From Nonomuraea sp. (lineage in GTDB: Bacteria > Actinomycetota > Actinomycetes > Streptosporangiales > Streptosporangiaceae), in the NCBI GenBank assembly GCA_013362835.1, contig JABFVJ010000265.1, forward strand, positions 1 through 10,980: a stretch of 10,980 nucleotides of DNA, given 5' to 3'. This document shows positions 1 to 6,141 of this stretch, piece by piece. The number at the start of each line of letters is the position of its first letter. Position 1 is the stretch's first letter. The notes beneath the pieces are model-generated. The model searched no databases, was not told the DNA's origin, and saw only the letters and a list, made by a program, of their open reading frames with translations. A program made the position numbers and the translations under genes.

Positions 1-555
1 GAGCACCCGCTCGGCCTCGGCCCGCGAGTCGCGCTGGAGAGCCTCCGCCTCCGCGCGGGCGGAGCCGAGCTGCTCCTCCGCGTCCGCGCCCGCCTGGGCC
101 AGCATGCGCTCGGCCGCCTGGGTGGCCTCGGCGACCCGCCGCTCGGCCTCCGCCTGCGCCGACGTCAGGATCTTGTCGGCCGTCTCACGCGAGGACGTCA
201 CCAGCCGCTCGGCCTCGGCCCGCGCGCTCTCCCGCAGGGAGGTCGCCTCGGTCTCCGCGTCCTCCCGTTTGGCCGCGGCCTCCTCCTCGCCCAGCTTGAG
301 GATCTGCGCGAGCCTCGGGCTGAGGTCGTCGTAGCTCTGCGGCGCCTCGACCATCCGCCGCCGGGCCTCCGCCAGCTCGACACGGCCCTGCTCTGCCTGG
401 TCGATCGCCCGTGCCAGCCGCTCTTCCAGATCCCGGACCTGGTTCCGGGCTCGGATCATGTAGTCGTGCACCTGGCGGCGGTTGTAGCCGCGCATCACGA
501 CTTCGAAGGTGTCCTCTTGCATCAGATCGGGGAAGCTCTCGTGCTGGTTTGTCAT
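1..555 (-). CDS. DivIVA-domain coiled-coil protein, Scy/FilP type (3' end beyond window)
   Basis: The first 185 residues of a filament-forming or polarity-type coiled-coil protein are visible; the reading frame is open to the window edge. Residues about 15-50 (FEVVMRGYNRRQVHDYMIRA) match the N-terminal DivIVA signature, in which a conserved Gly-Tyr segment precedes a coiled coil. From residue 91 to the edge the sequence is an unbroken series of 11-residue units, each roughly A-E-A-E/D-x-L/V-x-x-S/A-S/A-R, with AEAE at residues 113, 135, 168 and 179 (spacings 22, 33 and 11). Proteins of this class in Streptomyces (Scy, FilP) organise tip growth and form intermediate-filament-like structures, and are known for hendecad-rich coiled coils. 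Annotation pipelines often call them 'cellulose-binding protein'. The ATG at 555 is chosen because it lies just before the DivIVA domain and an AGG lies about 9 bases upstream. Whether this is Scy, FilP or a third paralogue cannot be decided without the missing C-terminus. Confidence 0.88.
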   Translation of the reverse strand, partial: MTNQHESFPDLMQEDTFEVVMRGYNRRQVHDYMIRARNQVRDLEERLARAIDQAEQGRVELAEARRRMVEAPQSYDDLSPRLAQILKLGEEEAAAKREDAETEATSLRESARAEAERLVTSSRETADKILTSAQAEAERRVAEATQAAERMLAQAGADAEEQLGSARAEAEALQRDSRAEAERVL

Positions 556-610
556 GGGGGTTACCTAAGGGTTTGCGTGAGGCGGGGGAAAACTGCGGGT
601 TGTGAGGGTC

Positions 611-642
611 TGACGACGAGACGTCAGGAAACGACTTTCCTG
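611..642. promoter_or_regulatory. Overlapping inverted repeats in divergent intergenic region
   Basis: The 138-bp gap between the divergent DivIVA-type and carbonic anhydrase genes holds two adjoining inverted repeats. TGACG (611-615) is mirrored by CGTCA (622-626). CAGGAAA (625-631) is mirrored by TTTCCTG (636-642) around a 4-base centre, a perfect 7-bp dyad. The location suits an operator serving one or both promoters. No known regulator consensus is recognised, so the regulatory role is inferred from symmetry and position only. Confidence 0.35.
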
Positions 643-678
643 CCATCTGCCCACGTCCGCAACCGGAACGCCATACCT

Positions 679-687
679 GAGGCGGGA
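679..687 (+). promoter_or_regulatory. Ribosome binding site of the carbonic anhydrase gene
   Basis: GAGGCGGGA ends 6 bases before the ATG at 694. It selects this start over the in-frame ATG at 703 and over the much longer upstream open frame, which runs through the neighbouring gene's promoter. Confidence 0.55.
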
Positions 688-693
688 ATTACG

Positions 694-1224
694 ATGTGGC
701 AGATGTACATAGCAGCGTTGGATAACGGGGCAGTGCCGGACATCCACCCCGAGGCGTACATAGCGCCCGGCGCCGTCGTGGTCGGCAGCGTGCGCGTGGG
801 CCGGGCGTCCAGCATCTGGTACGGCTCCGTTCTCCGGGGTGACGACGAGCGGATCGAGATCGGCGAGGAGTGCAACGTACAGGATCTGTGCTGCCTGCAC
901 GCCGACGCGGGCCAGCCCGCGGTCCTGGAGGACCGGGTCAGCCTGGGCCACAAGGCCATGGTCCACGGCGCCCACGTGGAGGCCGGCGCGCTGATCGGCA
1001 TCGGCGCGATCGTGCTGGGCGGCGCCAGGGTGGGCGCGGGCACGCTGGTGGCCGCGGGCGCGCTGGTCGGGCCGGGCAAGAAGATCCCGTCCGGGGTGCT
1101 GGTCGCCGGGGTTCCGGGGCGGATCGTACGCGAGCTCACCGACGACGACCGGGCCTCCTTCGCGGGCACTCCGGACAACTACATGGCCAAGGCGATCAGG
1201 CACCGGCAGGCGTCAGCAGTTTGA
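694..1224 (+). CDS. Gamma-class carbonic anhydrase
   Basis: A 176-residue left-handed beta-helix protein of the gamma-carbonic anhydrase family, which as a trimer interconverts CO2 and bicarbonate with a metal bound by three histidines at subunit interfaces. All the family's hallmark residues are present: Arg48 and Asp50 (LRGDD), Gln63, and the metal ligands His69, His86 and His91 (SLGHKAMVHG). Hexapeptide repeats (for example VEAGALIGIGAIVLGG) continue to about residue 148 and are followed by a short C-terminal helix. The length is typical for bacterial cytoplasmic members (YrdA, PaaY and CaiE types), which lack the acidic loop of archaeal Cam and are often weakly active or inactive in assays, so true activity is uncertain. 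Its 3' end overlaps the convergent lipoprotein gene by 29 bp. The start is set by the ribosome binding site at 679-687. Confidence 0.93.
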   Translation: MWQMYIAALDNGAVPDIHPEAYIAPGAVVVGSVRVGRASSIWYGSVLRGDDERIEIGEECNVQDLCCLHADAGQPAVLEDRVSLGHKAMVHGAHVEAGALIGIGAIVLGGARVGAGTLVAAGALVGPGKKIPSGVLVAGVPGRIVRELTDDDRASFAGTPDNYMAKAIRHRQASAV

Positions 1225-2107
1225 TCAGGACCTGGTCCGACACCGAGGCGGTGTTGAGCGGGTCGGCGTAGTCGGGCAGCTCGGGCCGGAGGAACCGGAC
1301 GAAGTCGACGGTCAGCTTGAGGTCGGGCGTGCCCTTGATCTGCTTGGCGTTGGCCTTCGTCGCGTCCTTCTTGAGCGTGCCGTAGCTGTCCCAGTCGGTG
1401 TAGGCGGTGACGCCCCACTGCAGCACCTCGGGCAGGTTCGACGGCCAGCGCCTGGCGACCTTCCAGGCGCCGCCGTCCTCCTTGTACAGCGCCACGGCGA
1501 CCCGGCCCATCCTGGCCAGTACGAGGTCGACCCAGCCGCTCTTGACCGGCACCTCCACGGGCTTGGAGCCGCCGTCCTGGGTGAACTTGGCCTCGACCTG
1601 CCCGCTCTGGTCCGCGGTGCCGGTGGTGACGGACATCCAGTTGGGCTTGGCGTACGAGCCGGGCTCGCGTGCCATCAGCCCGCCGAGCGAGAACTTGCGC
1701 GCGGGCTTGGCGCCCTTCTTGCCCGCGACCTTGACCCGGGCGTGCATGACGATGTCCCCGGCGAGCTCCTGGTAGACGAAGGGGCCGCGGAAGCCGTCGA
1801 ACCAGGTCGAGGTCTTGGGCTCCAGGTAGAGGGCGCCCTTGACGGTCTTGTTCACGTCGAGCTTGGCGATGCGGTCGACGTCCTTCTCGGTGTCGCTGAG
1901 CTTGCTCCACACGGCCAGCTCGGCGGCGTCGGCGAACTCGCCGGAGGCCGAGCCCACCTCGCCGCCGGGCGTCGGCGCCTGGGCGTTCTGGATCGTGAGC
2001 ACGCCGGGTCCGGTGGGGGTGGGCGGCGCCACGGTCGCCGTCCCGCAGCCGCTGACCACGCTCGCCACCGTCAACATCCCTGCCACCTTCACCCTCATAG
2101 CGGACAT
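1196..2107 (-). CDS. Lipoprotein with probable concanavalin-like (DUF1349-type) domain
   Basis: A 303-residue predicted lipoprotein. The N-terminus has Arg5 and Lys7, a short hydrophobic stretch and a lipobox V-S-G-C with the lipidated cysteine at residue 21, followed by a Pro/Thr/Gly-rich linker to about residue 50. This indicates export and anchoring on the outer face of the membrane. The middle section has features of a concanavalin-like beta-sandwich: FRGPFVYQELAGDIVMHARV, then FSLGGLMAREP, then W-containing strands. This pattern resembles DUF1349-type proteins, whose role is usually unknown or carbohydrate-related; the assignment is from memory of the pattern and moderate at best. The ATG at 2107 is used; an in-frame ATG at 2098 is equally possible, since neither has a convincing ribosome binding site. 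It is divergent from the 442-residue gene across 45 bp and convergent with the carbonic anhydrase gene. A long open frame extending upstream on this strand is only a shadow of that neighbour. Confidence 0.8.
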   Translation of the reverse strand: MSAMRVKVAGMLTVASVVSGCGTATVAPPTPTGPGVLTIQNAQAPTPGGEVGSASGEFADAAELAVWSKLSDTEKDVDRIAKLDVNKTVKGALYLEPKTSTWFDGFRGPFVYQELAGDIVMHARVKVAGKKGAKPARKFSLGGLMAREPGSYAKPNWMSVTTGTADQSGQVEAKFTQDGGSKPVEVPVKSGWVDLVLARMGRVAVALYKEDGGAWKVARRWPSNLPEVLQWGVTAYTDWDSYGTLKKDATKANAKQIKGTPDLKLTVDFVRFLRPELPDYADPLNTASVSDQVLIKLLTPAGA

Positions 2108-2152
2108 TCTGCCGTGAAATGCCGATGGGTTGACGCGGGCCAGGCCAGTACG

Positions 2153-3481
2153 ATGACGGCCGTGCGCCCCTGGGATGCGTTCACCTCGGCAGAGGCGGAG
2201 GTCCGCGCGATGGTCGCTGACCCGCGCTGGACTGGCCTTTCCGTGCCCGACCGCGCGCACGTCCTGGCCGCCAGGATCCTGGTCACGCACGACGGCGACC
2301 GCTGGCTCTACGGCGCGCACGCGCGCTGGCACCTCCACGACCCCGGCGACGGCCGCTGGCATCCCGCGCCCCCGCCGAGGGGCGAGCGGGCGCGGAGGGT
2401 GGAGCACGCCGCCGCGGCCCTTCCCGGCCACGTGGTGCCGACGGGCCCCGACTTCGCCGCCGAGCCGGGCTCGACCCAGGCGTTCATCGGCCCCGACGTG
2501 CCCGCGAGGGTGACCGAGCAGATCAGGACGATGGTCCGCGAGGCCGGGCGCAAGTCGGAGCTCGACCACCCGCTGACCGCCTTCGGGGAGATCTTCGCCT
2601 CCGACGTGCCGAGCACGGTCGCCGCCGTCTGGGGGACGATCATGTGGTGCGCGTACGCGCCGGCCTTCGACGGCAACGAGCGGCTGATCACGATCTTCGG
2701 CGAGTACCTGCGCCGCTCGCTGCCCGGCGACGAATGGGTGCGCTGGCTGCCCGCGCCGCCGCTGCTCGACCTCGTCACGCTCGTGGCGGAACGGGTCCGC
2801 GCGGGCCGTTCGCGGGCGGCGCTCCGGCTGGCGGCGCTGATCGCGGACACCGCCCAGGTCCTGCTGTCCGACATCCGTTTCAGGCCGCGCGCGCTGGCGC
2901 TGCTCACGATGGTCGAGCCCGTGCTGCGGCGTCCTGGCCGCGACGACGCCGCGGCCCATGAGGGCGACGACGCCGTACGCCTGGCCTGGCTGGCGCGTTG
3001 CCCGGCGCGGCTGGCCCTCGCCGTGCTGCCGGAGACCGACCGCGACGCGCACTTCGCGCACTCGGTCTACGACCTGGTCGAGGCGCTGGGCTTCGTGGAC
3101 GACGCGCCGCGGGCCGCCGCCACTTACCTGGCCGACCTGTCGGACTCCAGGGGGCTGCTGCCCGCGCGGCTGAACCACCGGCTGAGGCGGGCCTACGAGG
3201 AGCTGGCGCACGCGGGGCTCACGGGCACCTCGGCGGCCGAGCGCACCGAGCCGGAGGGCTTTCCCGTACGTCCCGGCGGTGTGGAGGTCCGGCCGGCGGA
3301 GGTCGTGACGCCGCCCGACCGGGAGAGCAAGGCGGCGGTGCTGGGGGCCGCGTACGCGACGTGCCTGGCGTGGGGCGGGCTGACCGGGGCCAAGGTGCCG
3401 CAGCACGGGCTCGCCGGGCAGAGCGCCCTCGTACGCGAGCTGATCCACGAACGCGACGACCACCACATCGGTCACACGTAA
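2153..3481 (+). CDS. Uncharacterised 442-residue actinobacterial protein
   Basis: I do not recognise this family. The protein is 442 residues, soluble, with no signal peptide and no membrane segments. Residues about 40-75 contain closely spaced aromatic motifs (DRWLYGAHARWHLHDPGDGRWHP) that read as a small beta-hairpin module. It is followed by an Arg/Pro-rich stretch and then a largely helical body from about residue 115 to 365 (for example LIADTAQVLLSDIRFRPRAL) that could be a helical-repeat scaffold. The tail from about 365 is Pro/Glu/Val-rich and then ends in a short Ala/Gly-rich helix. The plus frame is taken as real because its composition is balanced in Trp, Tyr, Phe and Asp/Glu, whereas the opposite open frame is Arg/Pro/Gly-rich and featureless. 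The start is ATG 2153 or GTG 2162: TACGAT at 2149-2154 lies 7 bases before the GTG and could be a -10 box for a leaderless message. Confidence 0.78.
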   Translation: MTAVRPWDAFTSAEAEVRAMVADPRWTGLSVPDRAHVLAARILVTHDGDRWLYGAHARWHLHDPGDGRWHPAPPPRGERARRVEHAAAALPGHVVPTGPDFAAEPGSTQAFIGPDVPARVTEQIRTMVREAGRKSELDHPLTAFGEIFASDVPSTVAAVWGTIMWCAYAPAFDGNERLITIFGEYLRRSLPGDEWVRWLPAPPLLDLVTLVAERVRAGRSRAALRLAALIADTAQVLLSDIRFRPRALALLTMVEPVLRRPGRDDAAAHEGDDAVRLAWLARCPARLALAVLPETDRDAHFAHSVYDLVEALGFVDDAPRAAATYLADLSDSRGLLPARLNHRLRRAYEELAHAGLTGTSAAERTEPEGFPVRPGGVEVRPAEVVTPPDRESKAAVLGAAYATCLAWGGLTGAKVPQHGLAGQSALVRELIHERDDHHIGHT

Positions 3482-3531
3482 CGCACTATTACCGCTATTT
3501 CACCCTTACTCCTCCTATATCGTTCTAACAC

Positions 3532-3556
3532 TTCAGCGAACAGGCATTTCGCTGAA
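3532..3556. terminator. Hairpin downstream of the 442-residue gene (terminator or operator)
   Basis: TTCAGCGAA (3532-3540) and TTCGCTGAA (3548-3556) form a perfect 9-bp inverted repeat around a 7-base loop, 51 bp after the stop codon at 3481. No T-run follows, which is common in actinobacterial terminators. The surrounding stretch (about 3485-3575) is noticeably AT-richer than the rest of the window, so an operator or promoter element is an alternative. Confidence 0.45.
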
Positions 3557-3682
3557 TTGTGATCTCGGATTCGGGAAATGACCCTGTGGGGGCCCCGAGG
3601 CGCCGAAAGGAATGACTCCGATGGGCCATGTCGCCGGAAGGGCCCTCGCCGTAACCTCGTAGAGGGTGTGGGCTGCGGAAGG

Positions 3683-3687
3683 AAGGA
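3683..3687 (+). promoter_or_regulatory. Strong ribosome binding site for the 53-residue gene
   Basis: AAGGA, within the longer purine run GGAAGGAAGGA (3677-3687), ends 7 bases before GTG 3695. It decides the start of the small gene in favour of GTG over upstream in-frame codons. Confidence 0.6.
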
Positions 3688-3694
3688 CGACGCG

Positions 3695-3856
3695 GTGGGG
3701 CACGATGACCTGGACTCTCGGGTCCACGACCGTGTCGCGTTGGACGAGATTGCGCTCTACGCCGAGGTGCTCACGGCCGTGGCTGTCAGCGAGCGGCGGC
3801 TGACCTTGGACGAACTCGACGACGCGCTCGGATTGCGGACTTCGGCGAGTCGCTGA
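3695..3856 (+). CDS. Small conserved-looking helical protein, 53 residues
   Basis: A 53-residue acidic protein beginning VGHDDLDSRVHDRVALDEI. Two predicted helices (about 9-29 and 35-46) are joined by SERRLT; the segment LTLDELDDALGL looks like the second helix of a small helix-turn-helix or other helical bundle. I recall similar short unnamed proteins in other actinomycetes, with the pattern 'DxRVxDRxALDEIxLYxE... LTxxEID', so it is probably a real and conserved gene, but no function is known to me. Support comes from the ribosome binding site and from hairpins just before (3532-3556) and after (3877-3903), which make it look like a single-gene transcription unit. An ECF-sigma-like arrangement, GGAAT (3609-3613) then 16 bases then GTC (3630-3632), lies upstream and might be its promoter; this is weak. 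A longer upstream ATG extension is unlikely because its composition is poor. Confidence 0.68.
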   Translation: MGHDDLDSRVHDRVALDEIALYAEVLTAVAVSERRLTLDELDDALGLRTSASR

Positions 3857-3876
3857 AGACCATCGATAATGACCTA

Positions 3877-3903
3877 GTCCCGGGCTCCGATGGGGTCCGG
3901 GAC
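3877..3903 (+). terminator. Hairpin terminator after the 53-residue gene
   Basis: GTCCCGG (3877-3883) pairs with CCGGGAC (3897-3903). The stem continues inward through five more pairs, two of them G-U, to a 3-base loop, giving a 12-bp hairpin that starts 20 bases after the stop at 3856. No T-run follows. Confidence 0.55.
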
Positions 3904-3936
3904 AGTGGTTCCCGGGGCAGTAGATAACTAGTCACC

Positions 3937-3958
3937 CTCTCCTCCAAAGGGAGGAGAG
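3937..3958. terminator. Hairpin terminator between convergent genes (mainly for csoR)
   Basis: CTCTCCTCC (3937-3945) and GGAGGAGAG (3950-3958) form a perfect 9-bp stem with a 4-base loop. It begins 7 bases past the csoR stop codon on the minus strand, in the gap between convergent genes, so it most likely ends the minus-strand transcript and can work in both directions. Confidence 0.6.
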
Positions 3959-3965
3959 ACGCCCC

Positions 3966-4247
3966 TTAAGAACGCACGAGGCGCGCGATGGCCGCGGACG
4001 CCTCCTTCACCTTCGCGTCGGCCTCGGGCCCGCCGGTGTTGATCGCGTCGGCCACGCAGTGGGAGATGTGCTCCTCCAGCAGCCCGAGCGCCACGGCCTG
4101 GAGGGCCCTGGTGGCCGCGGAGACCTGGGTGAGCACGTCGATGCAGTAGGCATCATCGTCGACCATGCGCTGCAGGCCCCGGATCTGGCCCTCGATTCGC
4201 CGGAGGCGCGTGAGATATGCCTGTTTGTCTCCGCTGTACCCATGCAT
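3966..4247 (-). CDS. csoR: CsoR-type copper-sensing transcriptional repressor
   Basis: A 93-residue helical protein of the CsoR/RcnR (DUF156) family. These tetrameric repressors hold operator DNA in the metal-free state and release it when Cu(I) binds. The family core is clear (YLTRLRRIEGQIRGLQRMV, then YCIDVLTQVSAATRAL). The copper ligand set of Mycobacterium tuberculosis CsoR (Cys-His-Cys) is present as Cys35, His60 and Cys64 (HISHC), which favours Cu(I) over the nickel/cobalt (RcnR), formaldehyde (FrmR) and sulfur (CstR) branches. Start: ATG 4247 is in frame; the nearby ATG at 4243 is in another frame. Two palindromes lie directly upstream (4253-4279), as expected for self-repression. No copper ATPase, CopZ chaperone or oxidase gene is in the window: the upstream neighbour is a glycosyltransferase 29 bp away and the downstream neighbour is convergent, so it is an orphan in this context. 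Confidence 0.92.
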   Translation of the reverse strand: MHGYSGDKQAYLTRLRRIEGQIRGLQRMVDDDAYCIDVLTQVSAATRALQAVALGLLEEHISHCVADAINTGGPEADAKVKEASAAIARLVRS

Positions 4248-4252
4248 GCTTC

Positions 4253-4279
4253 TACGGTACCCGTAACCCCTATGGGCTA
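4253..4279. promoter_or_regulatory. Candidate CsoR operator
   Basis: Two adjoining dyads lie 6-32 bases upstream of the csoR start. TACGG (4253-4257) is mirrored by CCGTA (4261-4265). TAACCC (4264-4269) is mirrored with one mismatch by GGGCTA (4274-4279). The second has the TA-CCC...GGG-TA outline of known CsoR operators. It overlaps the stop codon of the glycosyltransferase gene (4277-4279), so csoR probably has its own promoter inside or at the end of that gene. Binding is inferred, not shown. Confidence 0.5.
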
Positions 4280-5344
4280 GTGGAGATCTGAGATCAGCTT
4301 CTCCCACTGCTCGGCCACTTCCTCGGCCGAGTGGCGTACGGCGGTGTCCAAGGCGCCCGCCGCGAGCGAGCGCCGCCGGCGCTCGTCGTCGATGAGCGCG
4401 AGCAGCGCGCCCGCGAACAGCTGCGCCTCGCTCTCGCTCTCGGGCACCAGCACCCCGTTGTAGCCCGTCGCCACGAACTCCCTCGGCCCCCGCGCGCCGT
4501 CGAAGGCCACCACCGGGACCCCGCATCCCATGGCCTCCAGCACCGTCATGCCCAGGTCCTCGCTGCGGGAGGGGTTGGCCACGATCGACGCCTTGGCGAA
4601 CTCGCCGGCGAGGTCGGGGGTCGTGCCCATGAAGTAGACGTGGTTGTGCAGGTCGAGCTCGCGCACCAGCGACCGCAGCCGCCGCTCCTCGGGCCCCCCG
4701 CCGTAGAGCCGCAGCCGCCAGTCGGGCCGCTTGTCCGCCACGATCGCGAACGCCCTGATCAACCGGTCGTACGCCTTGACCGGCACCCACCGGCCCCCGG
4801 CCGCGACGATCCTGTTGTCCATCCGCGAACGCGGCCAGGGCCCGCCCGGCAGCGCGTCCGGCACGGAGTGCACCACGGGCCCGTCGCCGAGCAGTCTCGC
4901 CCAGTCCTCCTGGGCCGACTCCGTGGCCGTCACGACGGCGTCGAGGCGCGGGTAGAGCCGCTTCACCGGCCCCGGCACGGCCGGCCGCCCCCACTCCCTG
5001 GCGATCTTGAGGGTTTCACGTGGAGCATGCCGGGCCGCCTGTACGCCGATGCCCGGCCTGGTCGTGATCAGCACGTCGGCCTTGAGCCCGCGCAACATCC
5101 GCCAGAGCGCCACCTCCGTGCGCACCTGACCGCGCGGCAGCAGGTGGCGTACGCCGGGCCTGGCGTCGACCACGCTGCGCATGGCGACCTTGGGCCCGAC
5201 CGGGAAGAACGGCTTCTCCTTCTGCCGCCTGACGCTGACGACCTCGACCTCGTGCCGCTCCGACAGGGCGGTGGCCAGGTTGAGCGTGGCGCGTACGTCG
5301 CCGCGCATGCCGTACGCGGAGGCGAGGACCAGGCTGACCTTCAT
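4277..5344 (-). CDS. GT4-family glycosyltransferase
   Basis: A 355-residue GT-B fold retaining glycosyltransferase, presumably using a nucleotide-sugar donor. The N-terminal Rossmann half runs from MKVSLVLASAYGMRGD to about residue 165. The C-terminal donor-binding half shows GGRWVPVKAYDRLIRAF (183-199), RLYGGGPE (212-219) and the family's E-x7-E signature, Glu262 to Glu270 (SEDLGMTVLEAMGCGVPVV). Length is normal for GT4. There is no signal peptide or membrane segment, so it acts in the cytoplasm or at the inner membrane face. The ATG overlaps the upstream gene's TGA (ATGA at 5341-5344), indicating translational coupling with the beta-rich protein. The N-terminal half (including EKPFF at 43-47) resembles glycosyltransferases found near teichoic-acid-type genes in actinomycetes, so a cell-wall glycopolymer is a reasonable but unproven target. 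The donor and acceptor cannot be read from the sequence. Confidence 0.9.
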   Translation of the reverse strand: MKVSLVLASAYGMRGDVRATLNLATALSERHEVEVVSVRRQKEKPFFPVGPKVAMRSVVDARPGVRHLLPRGQVRTEVALWRMLRGLKADVLITTRPGIGVQAARHAPRETLKIAREWGRPAVPGPVKRLYPRLDAVVTATESAQEDWARLLGDGPVVHSVPDALPGGPWPRSRMDNRIVAAGGRWVPVKAYDRLIRAFAIVADKRPDWRLRLYGGGPEERRLRSLVRELDLHNHVYFMGTTPDLAGEFAKASIVANPSRSEDLGMTVLEAMGCGVPVVAFDGARGPREFVATGYNGVLVPESESEAQLFAGALLALIDDERRRRSLAAGALDTAVRHSAEEVAEQWEKLISDLH

Positions 5345-6135
5345 CCGCCCACCTCGATCCGCAGCTCGTCGTCGGCCGTGTAACAGGGCCTGACGGGCAC
5401 CCCGTCGATCTCGGCCGACGGATAGTGCAATCGTCTGCGTTTGCCGTCGACGTCGTCGAGCCAGGCGCCGAGCCGCAGCGGCGTGGGCACGCCCTCGACC
5501 TCCAGGGCGGGCGCCCAGGTGCCGGCCGTGTCGGGATCGGCCGCGACCACGTCGACCAGCGACACGGCCGCGTGGAAGCGCACACCCTGCACGGCGGCCG
5601 TGGACGACACCCGTTCCCCCGTCTGCCTGCGGTCGAGGGTCAGCGCGGCCTCGTGGCGGGAGTCGTCGTCCTCCAGCCCGGTGTAGGCCAGCAGCCCGGT
5701 CACCTCGAACCGTCCCTCCCTGAACCAGATCGCCCGCACCTCGGCCACCGGCGCGGCGTCGGCTATCTTCAGGGCCAGAAATCCGTTACGCGTCCGGTAC
5801 GACCGGTAGGCCAGCGTCCGGCGGCACAGCGCGTACGCGTCGAGGTGGTCGAGCGAGAACCCGGGATCGACGCTGCGCAGCCTGTTGCGCCGGCCGTCGT
5901 GCCGCAGGTAGGCGTCCCAGCGGCCGGCGGTCAGCTCCAGCGGCGCCAGCGAGACGGCGAGCGTGGCCTCCCGTGTCCTGCTTCCCGTCCTGCCCAGGCG
6001 CACGTCACGCTCGACTCCCGTGGCACGGTGGCGCAGGACCAGCTCGGTGCCGTCCTCCAGGGGATCGTCGATGGCGAGTCGCAGGGAGAGCACGTCGGCC
6101 AGGGTGACTTCGGCGTCCGTGACAACGACGCGCAT
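5341..6135 (-). CDS. Uncharacterised two-domain beta-rich protein, coupled to glycosyltransferase
   Basis: A 264-residue protein with no signal peptide or membrane segment. It appears to hold two related beta-sandwich-like halves: residues about 10-80 end in AGRWDAYLR (Gly71, Trp73) and residues about 130-210 end in AGTWAPALE (Gly205, Trp207). It closes with VRPCYTADDELRIEVGG. I recall this ending (R-P-x-Y-T-x-D-x-x-L-x-I) and the Trp-containing modules from accessory regions of actinobacterial CDP-glycerol/teichoic-acid transferases, so it may be a free-standing partner or substrate-binding module for the coupled glycosyltransferase. That is inference; no catalytic motif is visible. ATG 6135 is chosen over GTG 6138 because of the spacing from the purine-rich ribosome binding site at 6142-6151. 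Its stop overlaps the next start by 4 bp, so the two genes form one operon. Confidence 0.78.
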   Translation of the reverse strand: MRVVVTDAEVTLADVLSLRLAIDDPLEDGTELVLRHRATGVERDVRLGRTGSRTREATLAVSLAPLELTAGRWDAYLRHDGRRNRLRSVDPGFSLDHLDAYALCRRTLAYRSYRTRNGFLALKIADAAPVAEVRAIWFREGRFEVTGLLAYTGLEDDDSRHEAALTLDRRQTGERVSSTAAVQGVRFHAAVSLVDVVAADPDTAGTWAPALEVEGVPTPLRLGAWLDDVDGKRRRLHYPSAEIDGVPVRPCYTADDELRIEVGG

Positions 6136-6141
6136 CACGAG

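Noticed and set aside
1..285. 33-bp DNA periodicity as a tandem repeat or mobile element
   Set aside because: It is explained by the 11-residue coiled-coil units of the encoded protein; the copies differ at many positions.
466..693. Upstream extension of the carbonic anhydrase frame
   Set aside because: It crosses the divergent DivIVA-type gene and its promoter; the family fold begins near the ATG at 694, which has its own ribosome binding site.
2108..3475. Long minus-strand open frame continuous with the lipoprotein gene, up to 759 residues
   Set aside because: The part beyond 2107 is Arg/Gly/Pro/Gln-rich with no recognisable motif and lies opposite the better-composed plus-strand gene; the lipoprotein signal peptide begins near 2107.
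3577..3605. GGGGCCCC palindrome after 3590 as a regulatory site
   Set aside because: An 8-bp GC palindrome is expected by chance in DNA of this composition and nothing nearby supports a function.
3533..3727. 64-residue minus-strand open frame in the 3482-3965 gap
   Set aside because: No ribosome binding site, mixed composition, and it overlaps the hairpin at 3532-3556 and the start of the better-supported 53-residue gene.
4331..5383. 350-residue plus-strand open frame opposite the glycosyltransferase
   Set aside because: His/Arg/Pro-rich shadow with no motif; the opposite strand carries the complete GT4 E-x7-E signature.
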